Counted from the first letter of the stretch, positions 38,575 to 48,097 are shown. The stretch: 64,000 bases of DNA from Crocinitomicaceae bacterium (GCA_002713215.1 PAVO01000055.1:112946-176945), one strand, 5' to 3'. Program-made: numbers and translations. The notes: generated by a model not told the origin, from the sequence alone.

Positions 38575-40674
38575 CTATTGTCCGTTATTTGGGTCCTCTC
38601 CATCAATTGGAGCTTCCGGTTTAGGCTCATAGTCATCACGAAGCACAGAGAAAACAGTACGACGATTCAATTGGTGGGCCGCAAGCTTATCAGCCTTAGT
38701 AGGCAAACTGTTAATGTATGCTTCATCATAGACAATAGTCTTACCGTCTTTTTCAATTACTAATGGAGAACCCTCTCCATATCCTTTAGCAACCAATCGT
38801 TCTGCATCGATTCCTTTTTCAATTAGATAATCCACACAACTCTGAGCACGCTTTTGGGAAAGAACTTCGTTTTTATCAGCTGCTCCTCTCGCATCAGTAT
38901 GAGCAGAAAGCTCAATCACAATATTCGGGTTATCGATCAAGGTTTGATACAGGTCATTCAAACTATCTTTTGAATTAATTTCTGGCGTAACCATAAGTTC
39001 CCATTTTGCGGTTTCATACAGAACGGTTTTAAACTTAATGTCTCCACAGTTGAAGCACTGTAATGCAAAATCGTGAACGAAAGCTGTAGACCTTTCAACT
39101 GTTACTGTAGTCTCTTGCCCTTTACTACTTAAGTACTTTCTGTCTTTGTATTCTGGAGTTCCACATTCCTTGGTTACCTTTTTTGCTGCACTAACACTTT
39201 TATCAACCAAGATGGTGTAAGAAGTGTTTTCCACTATATAACGATCACCATTTTCCTTCTCTTCAAATTTATAAAACCCATTGGCATCGGTCAATACTTC
39301 AACTGAACTACCATCTGTACCAATTAATTTGACTGTTGCACCGGCAATTGGAGCTTTACATTCAACATCAGTTACAGTACCTTGAAGGGTATAAATAATT
39401 GGAGGAAGTTTGAAGCTATAGATATCGGCTCCACCCTTACCACCTTTTCTATCTGAAGAAAAATAACCTCTTTCTTTATTTCCGATGTAAAAGATTCCAA
39501 AATCGTTAGCGGCAGAATTTATTGGGTACTGTAGGTTCTCCACATTAGCCCATTCTTTCGCTCCAGTCTTTTCTGCCCTGAAAATATCTAACCCACCCAT
39601 ACCAGTGTGTCCAGTAGATGAAAAGTATAATGTTCCGTCATCCTTGATAAAGGGGAACAATTCATCTCGATCTGTATTTACAGAACTAACGTTAGTAGGT
39701 TCGCCCCAAGATTTAGAAGTCTTGTCCCAAGTAACCACCCAGATATCTTTACCACCTTTTCCACCTGGTAAATCACTGGCAAAAAACATCATTTGATTGT
39801 CTTTGGAAACAGAAGGATGACCAATTGAAACTGTATCCGGAACCAATTTAATTGGTTTTGGTTCAGCCCAATCTGTTCCTCTCTTTGTAGCCATCCATAA
39901 TTCACAAGGTTTTGTGGCTTTGGTCTCAGTAGGACAATGAGTATAGTACATCTCTTTATCCTTTTTTGTTGTAGTTACCGGCCCTTCGTTAAACTCGGTA
40001 TTGATTGGTTGAGGCAGCGGACGTGGGATACTCCATTTCCCTTTACGATCCATTTCAGCAGTAAATAAATCGGCATATGCTTCACCACTTCTCGAATCAA
40101 TCTCATTGCCGGTACCTCCAGGTCTTGAGCTAACGAAGATCACTTCATTATTTCTTCTACCTGTCATAACCGGTGAATAATCATACATTTTAGAGTTTAA
40201 CGCCTTTACGTTTTCAACTATATGAGGGGTAGGTTTATCCATCCACTTCTGAGCTTGTTTACAACCTTCAAGCCCCTCGGTTGCCTTTGGGTTTCCTGGC
40301 TTTACTGAATTGTACTTTTCGTATCGTTCAGTAGCATCAGCAAATTTACCCTGAGACTTAAAAACTTCAGCTAAATTCAAATAAAGTTCCGGCTCTTTTT
40401 CACCGTATTTGGCCTTTTCTGCTTTTAGATACCAGCTTTCTGCCATTTCAAAATTGTATACCAAACGGTAACAATCTCCAATCATGTATATGATTCTAAT
40501 CTTTTGGTCTCTGTCCTTTTCACTAGTATAGGCTTGCTTATACAAATCGATTGATTCGTAGTAGTGCTCAGTCTTATAGGCAAAGTCAGCCGCTTCAGTT
40601 TTGCTCGCCTGAGCGAAGCTAGTTGTACATAAAACTAGGACTGTTAATGTTGTAATAATAAATCTAATCTTCAT
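38575..40674 (-). CDS. PorE-like OmpA-family protein (TPR, propeller, CRD, OmpA)
   Basis: The 699-residue protein has a signal peptide (MKIRFIITTLTVLVLCTTSF, then AQA), TPR-type helices (about 25-140, YMIGDCYRLVYNFEMAESWY), a PD40/WD40 propeller (about 150-430, with SSRPGGTGNE, FASDLPGGKGGKDIWV, YFSSTGHTGMGGLDIFRAEK, YFSSDRKGGKGGADIY), a carboxypeptidase-regulatory-like domain (about 435-500) and a peptidoglycan-binding OmpA domain (about 545-690, ELSAHTDARGAADKNEVLSQ). This order is that of PorE, a T9SS component that anchors the system to peptidoglycan. Many other Bacteroidota OmpA proteins share it, so PorE is a likely but not certain assignment. Cys at the lipobox position has Leu before it, so I treat it as a non-lipoprotein. 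Confidence 0.85.
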   Translation of the reverse strand: MKIRFIITTLTVLVLCTTSFAQASKTEAADFAYKTEHYYESIDLYKQAYTSEKDRDQKIRIIYMIGDCYRLVYNFEMAESWYLKAEKAKYGEKEPELYLNLAEVFKSQGKFADATERYEKYNSVKPGNPKATEGLEGCKQAQKWMDKPTPHIVENVKALNSKMYDYSPVMTGRRNNEVIFVSSRPGGTGNEIDSRSGEAYADLFTAEMDRKGKWSIPRPLPQPINTEFNEGPVTTTKKDKEMYYTHCPTETKATKPCELWMATKRGTDWAEPKPIKLVPDTVSIGHPSVSKDNQMMFFASDLPGGKGGKDIWVVTWDKTSKSWGEPTNVSSVNTDRDELFPFIKDDGTLYFSSTGHTGMGGLDIFRAEKTGAKEWANVENLQYPINSAANDFGIFYIGNKERGYFSSDRKGGKGGADIYSFKLPPIIYTLQGTVTDVECKAPIAGATVKLIGTDGSSVEVLTDANGFYKFEEKENGDRYIVENTSYTILVDKSVSAAKKVTKECGTPEYKDRKYLSSKGQETTVTVERSTAFVHDFALQCFNCGDIKFKTVLYETAKWELMVTPEINSKDSLNDLYQTLIDNPNIVIELSAHTDARGAADKNEVLSQKRAQSCVDYLIEKGIDAERLVAKGYGEGSPLVIEKDGKTIVYDEAYINSLPTKADKLAAHQLNRRTVFSVLRDDYEPKPEAPIDGEDPNNGQ

Positions 40675-40935
40675 AAAATCTATCTATGGACTTAATTCCT
40701 ACAATGGACAAATTAAACTATATTTTAACGAAAATCAAAGAATTTGACCGACGCCGAAAGTAAATCAAAAATGTAAAAGTTTCTTAATAATTCCTCAACT
40801 TGGCTTTTAAGTCTGCGCAAAAAATTGCAACAAACTGTATATCTGTCACTTACAATTATAAAGAATGATTCTAATTTATTTCAAAGACCTCTCTGATTTC
40901 GAATAATGTCCTTAAAGCAAATATTCCCGGATAGC

Positions 40936-43122
40936 CTATCTGGTAAATAGCATTTCTCGGTATTTGGGTATTGGCCACAACTCGTTATCGATTATAACTT
41001 CAAGTTTGTCCACGTTATACCTAATCTCATCGAAGAATTTGAAAACGTTGTCACAATATGCTTTGGATTGTAACGCAACATCGTCAATTTTATTGGCAGA
41101 TTTTCGAGCAACCCTCATTTCCTCTGCCATACTTTGAAGTGATTCTATTCTAGTTGATATCTCTTCAATTATCTTCATTTGTGGTTCGGCATGCTTCTTA
41201 AAGCCTGTTCCAAATATTTCCTTCATTTTGGTAACATTGCTAACCAGCCTATGCTGATAATCGATTGCTGATGGAATTATTTGGTTTAGAACCATATCCT
41301 GTAGACATCGGGATTCAATTTGAACCTTCATTTTATAATGCTCCTGAGCAATTTCGTATCTGGCTTCAAGTTCCACCTCAGAAAACACGTTGTGTGATGC
41401 AAATAGTTTTTTTACTGAATCATCCATCATAAAATCCAGAGCGTAGGGTGTAGATTTGACATTTGCCAATCCCCTTTTTTCTGCTTCAATTACCCAATCG
41501 TCGCTATAACCATCACCTTCGAAACGAATACCTTTTGAGGCTACAATGTTCTTCTTAAGAGTTTTAAAAATTGCATCATCCTTTTTATCTCCTGCCTTAA
41601 TTAATTTATCTACATCGGCTTTGAAACTAATTAGTTGTTCGGCCATAATAGTGTTTAAAGAAACCATTGCCGAGGCACAATTGGAATGGGAACCAACCGC
41701 CCTAAACTCGAATTTGTTTCCGGTAAATGCAAAAGAAGATGTACGGTTTCTATCGGTATTATCTAACATAATATCCGGTATCTTACCAATACGAAGTTTT
41801 AGGTCTGTCTTTTCATCCGGCAGGAGTTTACCATGATGTACTTTCTTTTCAATTTCATCCAGAATTGCCGAAAGCTGAGACCCTATAAAAATCGAAATGA
41901 TGGCTGGTGGAGCTTCGTTTGCCCCCAGCCTGTGATCGTTACCTGCTGAAGCAATTGTGGCGCGAAGTAAATTGTCATATTTCTGTACTGCGGCAATCGT
42001 ATTTACAAAGAAGGTAAGGAATCGTAGATTCGTTTTAGGGTTTACTCCCGGGCTCAATAAATTAATTCCTGTATCAGTTGCCAGCGACCAGTTGTTGTGC
42101 TTTCCAGAACCATTCATACCCTGAAACGGCTTTTCATGCAACAACACTCTGAAATGGTGCTTTACTGCGACCTTCTCCAGAATATCCATAACCAACTGAT
42201 TGTGATCCACAGCAATATTAACTTCTTCATACATTGGAGCCATTTCAAACTGATTGGGTGCAACTTCGTTATGCCGTGTAGTTACGGGAATACCCAACAA
42301 ATGGGCTTCGTTTTCAAAATCCTGCATAAACGCCATTACCCTGTCAGGAATAGACCCAAAATAATGATCGTCCAATTGTTGACCTCTGGATGAAGAATGC
42401 CCGAATAGAGTTCTTCCGGTCATTACCAAATCTGGTCGAGTATTGTAAAGTGCAGCATCAACCAAAAAGTATTCTTGCTCCCAACCTAAAGTTGGGATTA
42501 CCCTACTTACATTTTTATCGAAAAACTTCATAACATCAAGCGCTGCTTTTTCAACCGCAACATTTGACTTTAGCAACGGCGTTTTATAATCTAAGGCCTC
42601 ACCAGTGTATGACACAAACACTGTAGGAATACAAAGTGTTTTCCCAATAATGAATGCCGGAGAAGTAGGGTCCCATGCCGTATATCCCCTGGCTTCGAAT
42701 GTATTCCTTATTCCACCATTGGGGAATGAAGACGCATCGGGTTCTTGTTGAACCAACTGACCTCCGCCAAATGATTCTATGGCTTTTCCTCCGGCAACTG
42801 GTTCCATAAAAGAATCATGTTTTTCTGCCGTTCTACCTGTTAATGGCTGAAACCAATGCGTATAATGAGTAACCCCCTTAGACATAGCCCAGGCTTTCAT
42901 GGAAGTAGCTACTGAATCTGCAATTTTTCGATCAATTTTCTTACCCTTTTGCATGGAATCTAAGATGCTGTTGTATGCCTCTTTTGAAAGAAACTCTTTC
43001 ATAGTATCCATATTGAACACATTCTGTCCAAAATAATCTGAGATGTTATTGGAGGGTGGATCCTGCCAATTGGGTTGTCGATCAAAAATTTTTTCGAGTG
43101 CTGAAAATCTTAAAGTAGCCAT
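40936..43122 (-). CDS. glnN: Type III glutamine synthetase
   Basis: The 728-residue enzyme is GSIII, the large glutamine synthetase common in Bacteroidota. The N-terminal domain includes HYTHWFQPLTGRTAEKHDSF and SFGGGQLVQQEPDASSFPNG; the catalytic part has LGWEQEYFLVD, ATRHNEVAPNQFEMAP-like TTRHNEVAPNQFEMAPMYEE, and GMNGSGKHNNWSL. It makes glutamine from glutamate, ammonia and ATP. It stands alone; the 220 bases upstream hold several stem-loops and a possible promoter element (43152-43159). Confidence 0.97.
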   Translation of the reverse strand: MATLRFSALEKIFDRQPNWQDPPSNNISDYFGQNVFNMDTMKEFLSKEAYNSILDSMQKGKKIDRKIADSVATSMKAWAMSKGVTHYTHWFQPLTGRTAEKHDSFMEPVAGGKAIESFGGGQLVQQEPDASSFPNGGIRNTFEARGYTAWDPTSPAFIIGKTLCIPTVFVSYTGEALDYKTPLLKSNVAVEKAALDVMKFFDKNVSRVIPTLGWEQEYFLVDAALYNTRPDLVMTGRTLFGHSSSRGQQLDDHYFGSIPDRVMAFMQDFENEAHLLGIPVTTRHNEVAPNQFEMAPMYEEVNIAVDHNQLVMDILEKVAVKHHFRVLLHEKPFQGMNGSGKHNNWSLATDTGINLLSPGVNPKTNLRFLTFFVNTIAAVQKYDNLLRATIASAGNDHRLGANEAPPAIISIFIGSQLSAILDEIEKKVHHGKLLPDEKTDLKLRIGKIPDIMLDNTDRNRTSSFAFTGNKFEFRAVGSHSNCASAMVSLNTIMAEQLISFKADVDKLIKAGDKKDDAIFKTLKKNIVASKGIRFEGDGYSDDWVIEAEKRGLANVKSTPYALDFMMDDSVKKLFASHNVFSEVELEARYEIAQEHYKMKVQIESRCLQDMVLNQIIPSAIDYQHRLVSNVTKMKEIFGTGFKKHAEPQMKIIEEISTRIESLQSMAEEMRVARKSANKIDDVALQSKAYCDNVFKFFDEIRYNVDKLEVIIDNELWPIPKYREMLFTR

Positions 43123-43151
43123 AAAAATTGCAATAAAATTAATTTACGATG

Positions 43152-43159
43152 CAAATATT
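43152..43159 (-). promoter_or_regulatory. Possible -7 promoter element of glnN
   Basis: On the minus strand AATATTTG, one mismatch from TAnnTTTG, 29 bases before the glnN start. Confidence 0.35.
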
Positions 43160-43180
43160 CAATTTTTATAGGGGTTGCTC

Positions 43181-43280
43181 GGTGTTTTTGCATTTATTTT
43201 ATCAACACCCCCTGCGTTTTTTAACAATACTTGGTTAAAAATTGCATTTTAGCACAACAGCACCCCTAATTTTTAAGGGG
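43181..43280. promoter_or_regulatory. Cluster of three stem-loops upstream of glnN
   Basis: Three inverted repeats follow each other: GGTGTT/AACACC (43181-43209), TTTTTAAC/GTTAAAAA (43218-43241) and CCCCT/AGGGG (43263-43280). They lie between the tatA terminator and the likely glnN promoter. They could be operators or, if the promoter is further upstream, a structured leader. Confidence 0.5.
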
Positions 43281-43285
43281 AATCA

Positions 43286-43319
43286 ATAAAAAAAGGGTAA
43301 ACTATGAATCTACCCCTTT
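43286..43319 (-). terminator. tatA terminator
   Basis: On the minus strand AAGGGGTA pairs with TACCCTTT (one G-U pair, 11-base loop) and is followed by a T-run (TTTTATT). It lies 25 bases after the tatA stop. Confidence 0.75.
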
Positions 43320-43343
43320 CTTTATTCCTGATTATGGTATAAT

Positions 43344-43565
43344 TTATTTACCGATCTTTTTCTTTGTTTCGTCAATGTCTTTTTTGACGTCTTTAACACT
43401 ATCTTCAATATCCTGCTGGATATCCTGCGTTGCGTCTTTAAACATTCTGATGCCTTTGCCCATACCACGCATCATTTCAGGAATACGCTTTGATCCAAAA
43501 AAAAGCAATACAAAGAGGACTATAATAAAAATCTCTCCACCACCTAAGTTGAAAAAAAACAGCAT
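43344..43565 (-). CDS. tatA: Twin-arginine translocase subunit TatA/B
   Basis: The 73-residue protein has one N-terminal membrane helix (GGGEIFIIVLFVLLFFGSKR), the FGSKRIPEMMRGMGKGIRMF hinge-amphipathic helix and a charged tail. This is the TatA/TatB/TatE pattern; the short length favours TatA. TatC is not in the window. It starts 5 bases beyond the T-run of the secDF terminator. Confidence 0.92.
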   Translation of the reverse strand: MLFFFNLGGGEIFIIVLFVLLFFGSKRIPEMMRGMGKGIRMFKDATQDIQQDIEDSVKDVKKDIDETKKKIGK

Positions 43566-43569
43566 ACCT

Positions 43570-43600
43570 AAAAATAAAAAGGGGCGATTAACGCCCCTTT
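43570..43600 (-). terminator. secDF terminator
   Basis: On the minus strand AAAGGGGCG pairs with CGCCCCTTT (9 bp, 5-base loop), followed by TTATTTTT. It lies 11 bases after the secDF stop. Confidence 0.88.
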
Positions 43601-43611
43601 ATAATATCGAA

Positions 43612-46600
43612 TTAATCTTTATCTTCTTTAACCAAGTCAATTACTGTGGGCGTAGCCACACATAAGGACGAATAGGTTCCCACAATAACACCAACCATAA
43701 GAGCGAACACAAACCCTCGTATAACTTCACCTCCAAAAATAAAGATCATTAGAAGTACCAGGAATGTACTCAAAGACGTGTTTATGGTTCTACTCAACGT
43801 ACTATTTAGTGCATCGTTAACCACTTGCTTGTATGGCCTGCTTTTATGAAGACCAACAAACTCACGGATTCTATCAAACACTACCACGGTATCGTTTATC
43901 GAATAACCAACCACAGTTAGTATGGCAGCAATAAACGCCTGATCTATTTCCATAGACCATGGAGCAACGCTATAGAATATAGAGAACACTCCAAGTACAA
44001 CCAACACATCATGGAATACCGCAACCAATGCTCCCATTCCAAATTGCCACTTTCGGAATCGTATCAATATGTACAAGAAAATGGTTATAAGCGAGAACAA
44101 TACTGCCCAAATTGCAGATTGTTTAATATCGTCTGCAATGGTTGGCTCAACCAATTGAGAACTCATAATCTCATAATTGTCCCCTAATGTATTTAGCCCA
44201 ACTTCCATTGTGTTTTCAACTTGATCTTCAATTTCAGAGCCTGTTTCATTAATCAAGTACTTGGTCGTAATTTTTACCTGATTTGAAGTACCATAGGTTT
44301 TAACTTCTGGCCTTTGTTTTAACCCGTCGTTATCTACAAATACATTTTCCAATGCAGACCCAACCGCATTAACATCTGCGGTATTCTCGAAACGCACCAA
44401 ATAACTTCTACCTCCAGTAAAATCTACACCATAGTTTAAGCCACGAGTAGCAAAACTTATAATCCCTGCTGTAATTACAATACCAGAAACAACATAGTAC
44501 ATTCTTCTCTTGGTAATGAATTTAAAATTCAAGTTGTTGAATATGTTCTCCGTCCATCTTGTTGAAAAAGCAACGCTCTCTTTTCTTCCTAAATACCATT
44601 CAAAAATTAATCGAGTGATAAAAATTGCAGAAAACAAAGAGGTTAGAATACCAATAATTAAAGTGGTTGCAAAACCTTTTATCGGCCCCGTACCAAATAC
44701 AAGTAATATAATACCTGTAAGCAAGGTTGTAATGTTAGCATCAATAATGGAACTGTATGCATTTTGATAACCATCGTGAATAGCCAGTTTCATTCCCTTG
44801 CCAGCTCTAATTTCTTCACGTATTCGCTCATATATGAGTACGTTGGCATCAACTGACATACCAATAGTAAGTACGATACCAGCAATACCAGGAAGGGTAA
44901 GTGTTGCATGGATTGAGGTTAGCACTCCAAACACAAAGAATATGTTTGCTACAAGTGCAACATCAGCGATACCTCCTGCTTTTGAGTAGTAAAATACCAT
45001 GTAAATAAGAATCAACACGAAGGCCAATGCAAACGACATCATACCACTTTCGATTGCTTCCTGACCCAACGAAGGGCCAACAATGGCTTCCTCAATAATA
45101 TTTGCAGGAGCAGGAAGTTTACCTGCCTTCAATACGTTTGCTAAATCTGCAGCTTCTTCGGAAGTAAACTGACCTGAAATGGAAGAATGTCCACCTGCAA
45201 TTTCTCCAGATACAGTTGGAGCGGTGTAAACTAAATCGTCCAAGACAATGGCAACGCTTCTCTTAAGAGGCTGACCGTTAAGCGTTGAATTTGCTGCCTC
45301 ACCAGTCATCAACTTCCAGGCCTTAGCTCCAGCGCCATTCATGGTCATTGAAATCTCAGGGTTACCGTTTTGATCTGCCTGAACATAAGCATTGGTAATT
45401 ACGTCACCCTCTATTTTTGCTTTGCCGTTTCTCGTTTTTACCTGAATAGCATAAATCGCATAAATATCAGTAGGTTGGCCATCGTTATCTGTAATGGGTT
45501 TAGCAGCCCAAAATAATTTAATGTCTTTTGGAAAGAATTTCATGATCTTAGGATCAGAAAAATATCCTTCAACTTGTTCTCGATTTTTGCTATCAACGTA
45601 ACCAACAACAGGGCCTTCTCCAGCTTCCGTTTGCTGATTTGCTCCCTGATACAAATTCAATTGAACTACGGCATAAAGCGGATTTTCAGAAGCAAATTTG
45701 TCAAAGTTGAATTCTTCGTCTTCACCTACGCCTTCACCAGCAGAATCACCTTCTAATTCTCCTAATAAATCACTCTCTTCCTCATCTCCCTTTAGGTCAG
45801 ATAATAAGTCATCAGATTTTGTTGAATCATCTTCCACCGCCAAATCTTCCGAAGTACTACCAGCAACTGGTTCTACTTTTGTCGTATCAACACTTGCTGT
45901 ATCAACAGGTAACGAGTTCGTATCAGAGTCATTCCCAACATTATTAAGTTCCTTAAGGTACTCATTTGCTTGTTCGAAACTTGCAAGAATTTCCCGGTTA
46001 TCATAGCAATCCCAGAACTCTAGCTTAGCTGTTCCCTGAAGAATTTTTCTTACCCTACTTTTATCCTTAACACCTGGCAGTTCAACAACAATACGGTCTG
46101 AAGTAGACAATCGTTGAATTTTAGGTTGAACAACACCTAAGTTGTCAATCCTTTTTCTAAGAACTTGTTCTGTTCGTTTAACTGCGTCAACCGCCTCTTT
46201 ACGAATGATATCCAATATTTCAGCATTGGTTGCTGTTTTTGGAAACAAGTCTTTGTTTTCACGGTTATGAAAAACAGATGCCAACTTAAAATTGGGGTCT
46301 ATTTCATTGATTTTCTGACCAAAAAGAGTGGTGAAGTCATCTTGAGTATTCTTTTGAGCAACTATAGCTTTTTCAAGTGCCTCATTAAATACTTTGTTTT
46401 CACTGTCTCCTGACATTGCTTTGATAAGGTCTATTACTGAAACCTCAAGGGTAACGTTCATCCCTCCTTGAAGGTCAAGGCCTTTACTCAATTCCCTTCT
46501 CTTACACTCTCGGTAAGTATACCCTAGAATAGGATAAACCTCTTCGGAGTTTTTACTCAGTAGAATATTGGCCTCGAATCGATCTAGAACCGAATCTTTC

Positions 46601-46770
46601 TGTTGAACACTCAAATCCGGTGTTTCTACTAGAAGTGAATCAAGTTTTTCCTGTGCTAATTCCTTTGCTTCTGATTCTACACTTGCTGTAACCCATGTAA
46701 ATGACAATACATATACACAAGACAAGGCAAGCAATACTGTAAAAATCCACAAAGCTGATTTATTCTGCAT
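43612..46770 (-). CDS. secDF: Fused protein translocase subunit SecDF
   Basis: The 1052-residue protein joins SecD and SecF. SecD parts: membrane helix at the N-terminus, GLDLQGGMNVTLEVSV, VRKILQGTAKLEFWD, and the six-helix block beginning EAIESGMMSFALAFVLILIY with SVDANVLIYERIREE. SecF starts about residue 720 with GVDFTGGRSYLVRF and ends with YSINDTVVVFDRIREF. The fusion uses the proton gradient to complete export through SecYEG. A strongly acidic, Asp/Ser/Thr-rich insert of about 70 residues (around 285-360) lies in the SecD periplasmic region. Promoter element at 46809-46816, terminator at 43570-43600: a single-gene unit. Confidence 0.97.
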   Translation of the reverse strand: MQNKSALWIFTVLLALSCVYVLSFTWVTASVESEAKELAQEKLDSLLVETPDLSVQQKDSVLDRFEANILLSKNSEEVYPILGYTYRECKRRELSKGLDLQGGMNVTLEVSVIDLIKAMSGDSENKVFNEALEKAIVAQKNTQDDFTTLFGQKINEIDPNFKLASVFHNRENKDLFPKTATNAEILDIIRKEAVDAVKRTEQVLRKRIDNLGVVQPKIQRLSTSDRIVVELPGVKDKSRVRKILQGTAKLEFWDCYDNREILASFEQANEYLKELNNVGNDSDTNSLPVDTASVDTTKVEPVAGSTSEDLAVEDDSTKSDDLLSDLKGDEEESDLLGELEGDSAGEGVGEDEEFNFDKFASENPLYAVVQLNLYQGANQQTEAGEGPVVGYVDSKNREQVEGYFSDPKIMKFFPKDIKLFWAAKPITDNDGQPTDIYAIYAIQVKTRNGKAKIEGDVITNAYVQADQNGNPEISMTMNGAGAKAWKLMTGEAANSTLNGQPLKRSVAIVLDDLVYTAPTVSGEIAGGHSSISGQFTSEEAADLANVLKAGKLPAPANIIEEAIVGPSLGQEAIESGMMSFALAFVLILIYMVFYYSKAGGIADVALVANIFFVFGVLTSIHATLTLPGIAGIVLTIGMSVDANVLIYERIREEIRAGKGMKLAIHDGYQNAYSSIIDANITTLLTGIILLVFGTGPIKGFATTLIIGILTSLFSAIFITRLIFEWYLGRKESVAFSTRWTENIFNNLNFKFITKRRMYYVVSGIVITAGIISFATRGLNYGVDFTGGRSYLVRFENTADVNAVGSALENVFVDNDGLKQRPEVKTYGTSNQVKITTKYLINETGSEIEDQVENTMEVGLNTLGDNYEIMSSQLVEPTIADDIKQSAIWAVLFSLITIFLYILIRFRKWQFGMGALVAVFHDVLVVLGVFSIFYSVAPWSMEIDQAFIAAILTVVGYSINDTVVVFDRIREFVGLHKSRPYKQVVNDALNSTLSRTINTSLSTFLVLLMIFIFGGEVIRGFVFALMVGVIVGTYSSLCVATPTVIDLVKEDKD

Positions 46771-46808
46771 ACGATTAACTGATAAAAAATATTGTTTAAA
46801 AAAGTCTG

Positions 46809-46816
46809 CAAATATA
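46809..46816 (-). promoter_or_regulatory. -7 promoter element of secDF
   Basis: On the minus strand TATATTTG, an exact TAnnTTTG match, 38 bases before the secDF start codon. Confidence 0.65.
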
Positions 46817-46909
46817 GAATTTCAATTCGTTTATTCCTACATACTTTTTAGAAGGAATAAATCATTGAATATCAACGTATTTTAACTTCAATAAAACCAA
46901 AAATGAAAT

Positions 46910-46936
46910 AAAAAAAGGCCGACTTTCCGTCGACCT
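46910..46936 (-). terminator. mdh terminator
   Basis: On the minus strand AGGTCGAC pairs with GTCGGCCT (one G-U pair, 5-base loop) and is followed by seven T. It lies 33 bases after the mdh stop. Confidence 0.88.
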
Positions 46937-46969
46937 CTTTCTTATTCTTATTTAATTATTTGAAATAGC

Positions 46970-47905
46970 TTAAGCTAAAACGCTATCTAAAAGACCATTT
47001 GTCTTTCTAACTCCCTCAGCACTTTCTGCTAGCTTGGAAGACTCGGCATCACTTAAGCTCACTTCAACAATTCGTTCAATTCCATTTTTACCTAAAACAC
47101 AAGGTACTCCAATGGAAATATCACTAAGTCCATATTCTCCATCCAACAACGCAGAACAGGGAAACATTTTTTGAGAGTCTTGTGCAATTGCCTGTACCAG
47201 TGCAGAAACTGCTGCTCCTGGTGCGTACCATGCCGAGGTTCCTAACAAGCCGGTAAGGGTTGCACCTCCAACCTTAGTTGCTTCAACCACCTCCTGCATT
47301 CTTTCAGTGGATAAAAATTCAGAAACTTTAACGCTATTTCTTGCTGCTTTTTCAATTAACGGAACCATTCCAACATCGCTGTGGCCTCCGATAACCATTC
47401 CATCAACATCGGATTGGGGACATTCTAATGCTTCGGCCAATCTGTATTTAAATCGAGCTGAATCCAGAGCGCCACCCATTCCAATCACTCTGTTTCTTGA
47501 TAACCCAGTTACTTTATGAGCTAAATAAGCCATGGTGTCCATAGGATTACTAACTACAATAATTATCGCATCGGGTGAATGCTTCAAAATATTTGAGCAT
47601 ACATCTTTTACAATTCCTGCATTAATACCTATAAGCTCTTCACGGGTCATACCTGGTTTTCTAGGAATACCACTGGTAATAACTGCCACATCACTTCCTG
47701 CAGTTTTTGAGTAATCACTTGTAGATCCTGTAATTTTTGTATCAAACCCATTTAAAGAAGCACATTGCATCAAATCCATAGCCTTACCCTCAGCAAAACC
47801 TTCTTTAATGTCAACTATTACCACTTCTGAAGCAAAATCTTTGATGGCGATATATTCGGCACAACTCGCACCTACTGCTCCGGCTCCAACAACTGTAACT
47901 TTCAT
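46970..47905 (-). CDS. mdh: Malate dehydrogenase
   Basis: The 311-residue enzyme is of the LDH-like malate dehydrogenase group: NAD-binding VVGAGAVGASCAEYIA, substrate arginines in SGIPRKPGMTREEL, VVSNPMDTMAYLAHK and the catalytic histidine in MVIGGHSDVGMVPL. The residues match malate rather than lactate specificity (Arg in the GIPRKPGMTR loop). It interconverts malate and oxaloacetate in the TCA cycle; aconitase is at 58.4 kb. It is transcribed away from the sigma factor gene. Confidence 0.96.
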   Translation of the reverse strand: MKVTVVGAGAVGASCAEYIAIKDFASEVVIVDIKEGFAEGKAMDLMQCASLNGFDTKITGSTSDYSKTAGSDVAVITSGIPRKPGMTREELIGINAGIVKDVCSNILKHSPDAIIIVVSNPMDTMAYLAHKVTGLSRNRVIGMGGALDSARFKYRLAEALECPQSDVDGMVIGGHSDVGMVPLIEKAARNSVKVSEFLSTERMQEVVEATKVGGATLTGLLGTSAWYAPGAAVSALVQAIAQDSQKMFPCSALLDGEYGLSDISIGVPCVLGKNGIERIVEVSLSDAESSKLAESAEGVRKTNGLLDSVLA

Positions 47906-47966
47906 TCTGAATATTTATTTTTTATTTATTGTATTAGTAATTTTTTAACCCTAAAATAATCGGGTG

Positions 47967-47974
47967 CAAAAGTA
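47967..47974 (-). promoter_or_regulatory. -7 promoter element of mdh
   Basis: On the minus strand TACTTTTG, an exact TAnnTTTG match, 61 bases before the mdh start codon. Confidence 0.65.
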
Positions 47975-48028
47975 TGGATTGGAGACGCTTATGAAATGAT
48001 ATACCTCAACAAATTGTAACTTAATCCG

Positions 48029-48036
48029 TAAATTTG
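48029..48036 (+). promoter_or_regulatory. -7 promoter element of the sigma/anti-sigma operon
   Basis: TAAATTTG, an exact TAnnTTTG match, lies 60 bases before the sigma factor ATG and 13 bases before a short leader frame. A housekeeping-type element here implies the operon is not only autoregulated. Confidence 0.65.
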
Positions 48037-48049
48037 GAGATAAATAGAA

Positions 48050-48097
48050 ATGAAGAGGCAACCAATTGAAAAAAGTTGCGTCATAGACACGGAATAA
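48050..48097 (+). CDS. Possible 15-codon leader ORF upstream of the sigma factor
   Basis: An ATG after an A-rich stretch opens a frame for MKRQPIEKSCVIDTE and stops with TAA at 48095-48097, overlapping the sigma factor ATG as TAATG. Whether it is translated is unknown, but the overlap would permit translational coupling. No attenuator stem is obvious. Confidence 0.3.
   Translation: MKRQPIEKSCVIDTE

Noticed and set aside
40600..40674. Lipoprotein signal in the PorE-like protein (cysteine after VLVL)
   Set aside because: The residue before the cysteine is leucine, not Ala/Gly/Ser, and a good signal peptidase I site (FAQA) follows.
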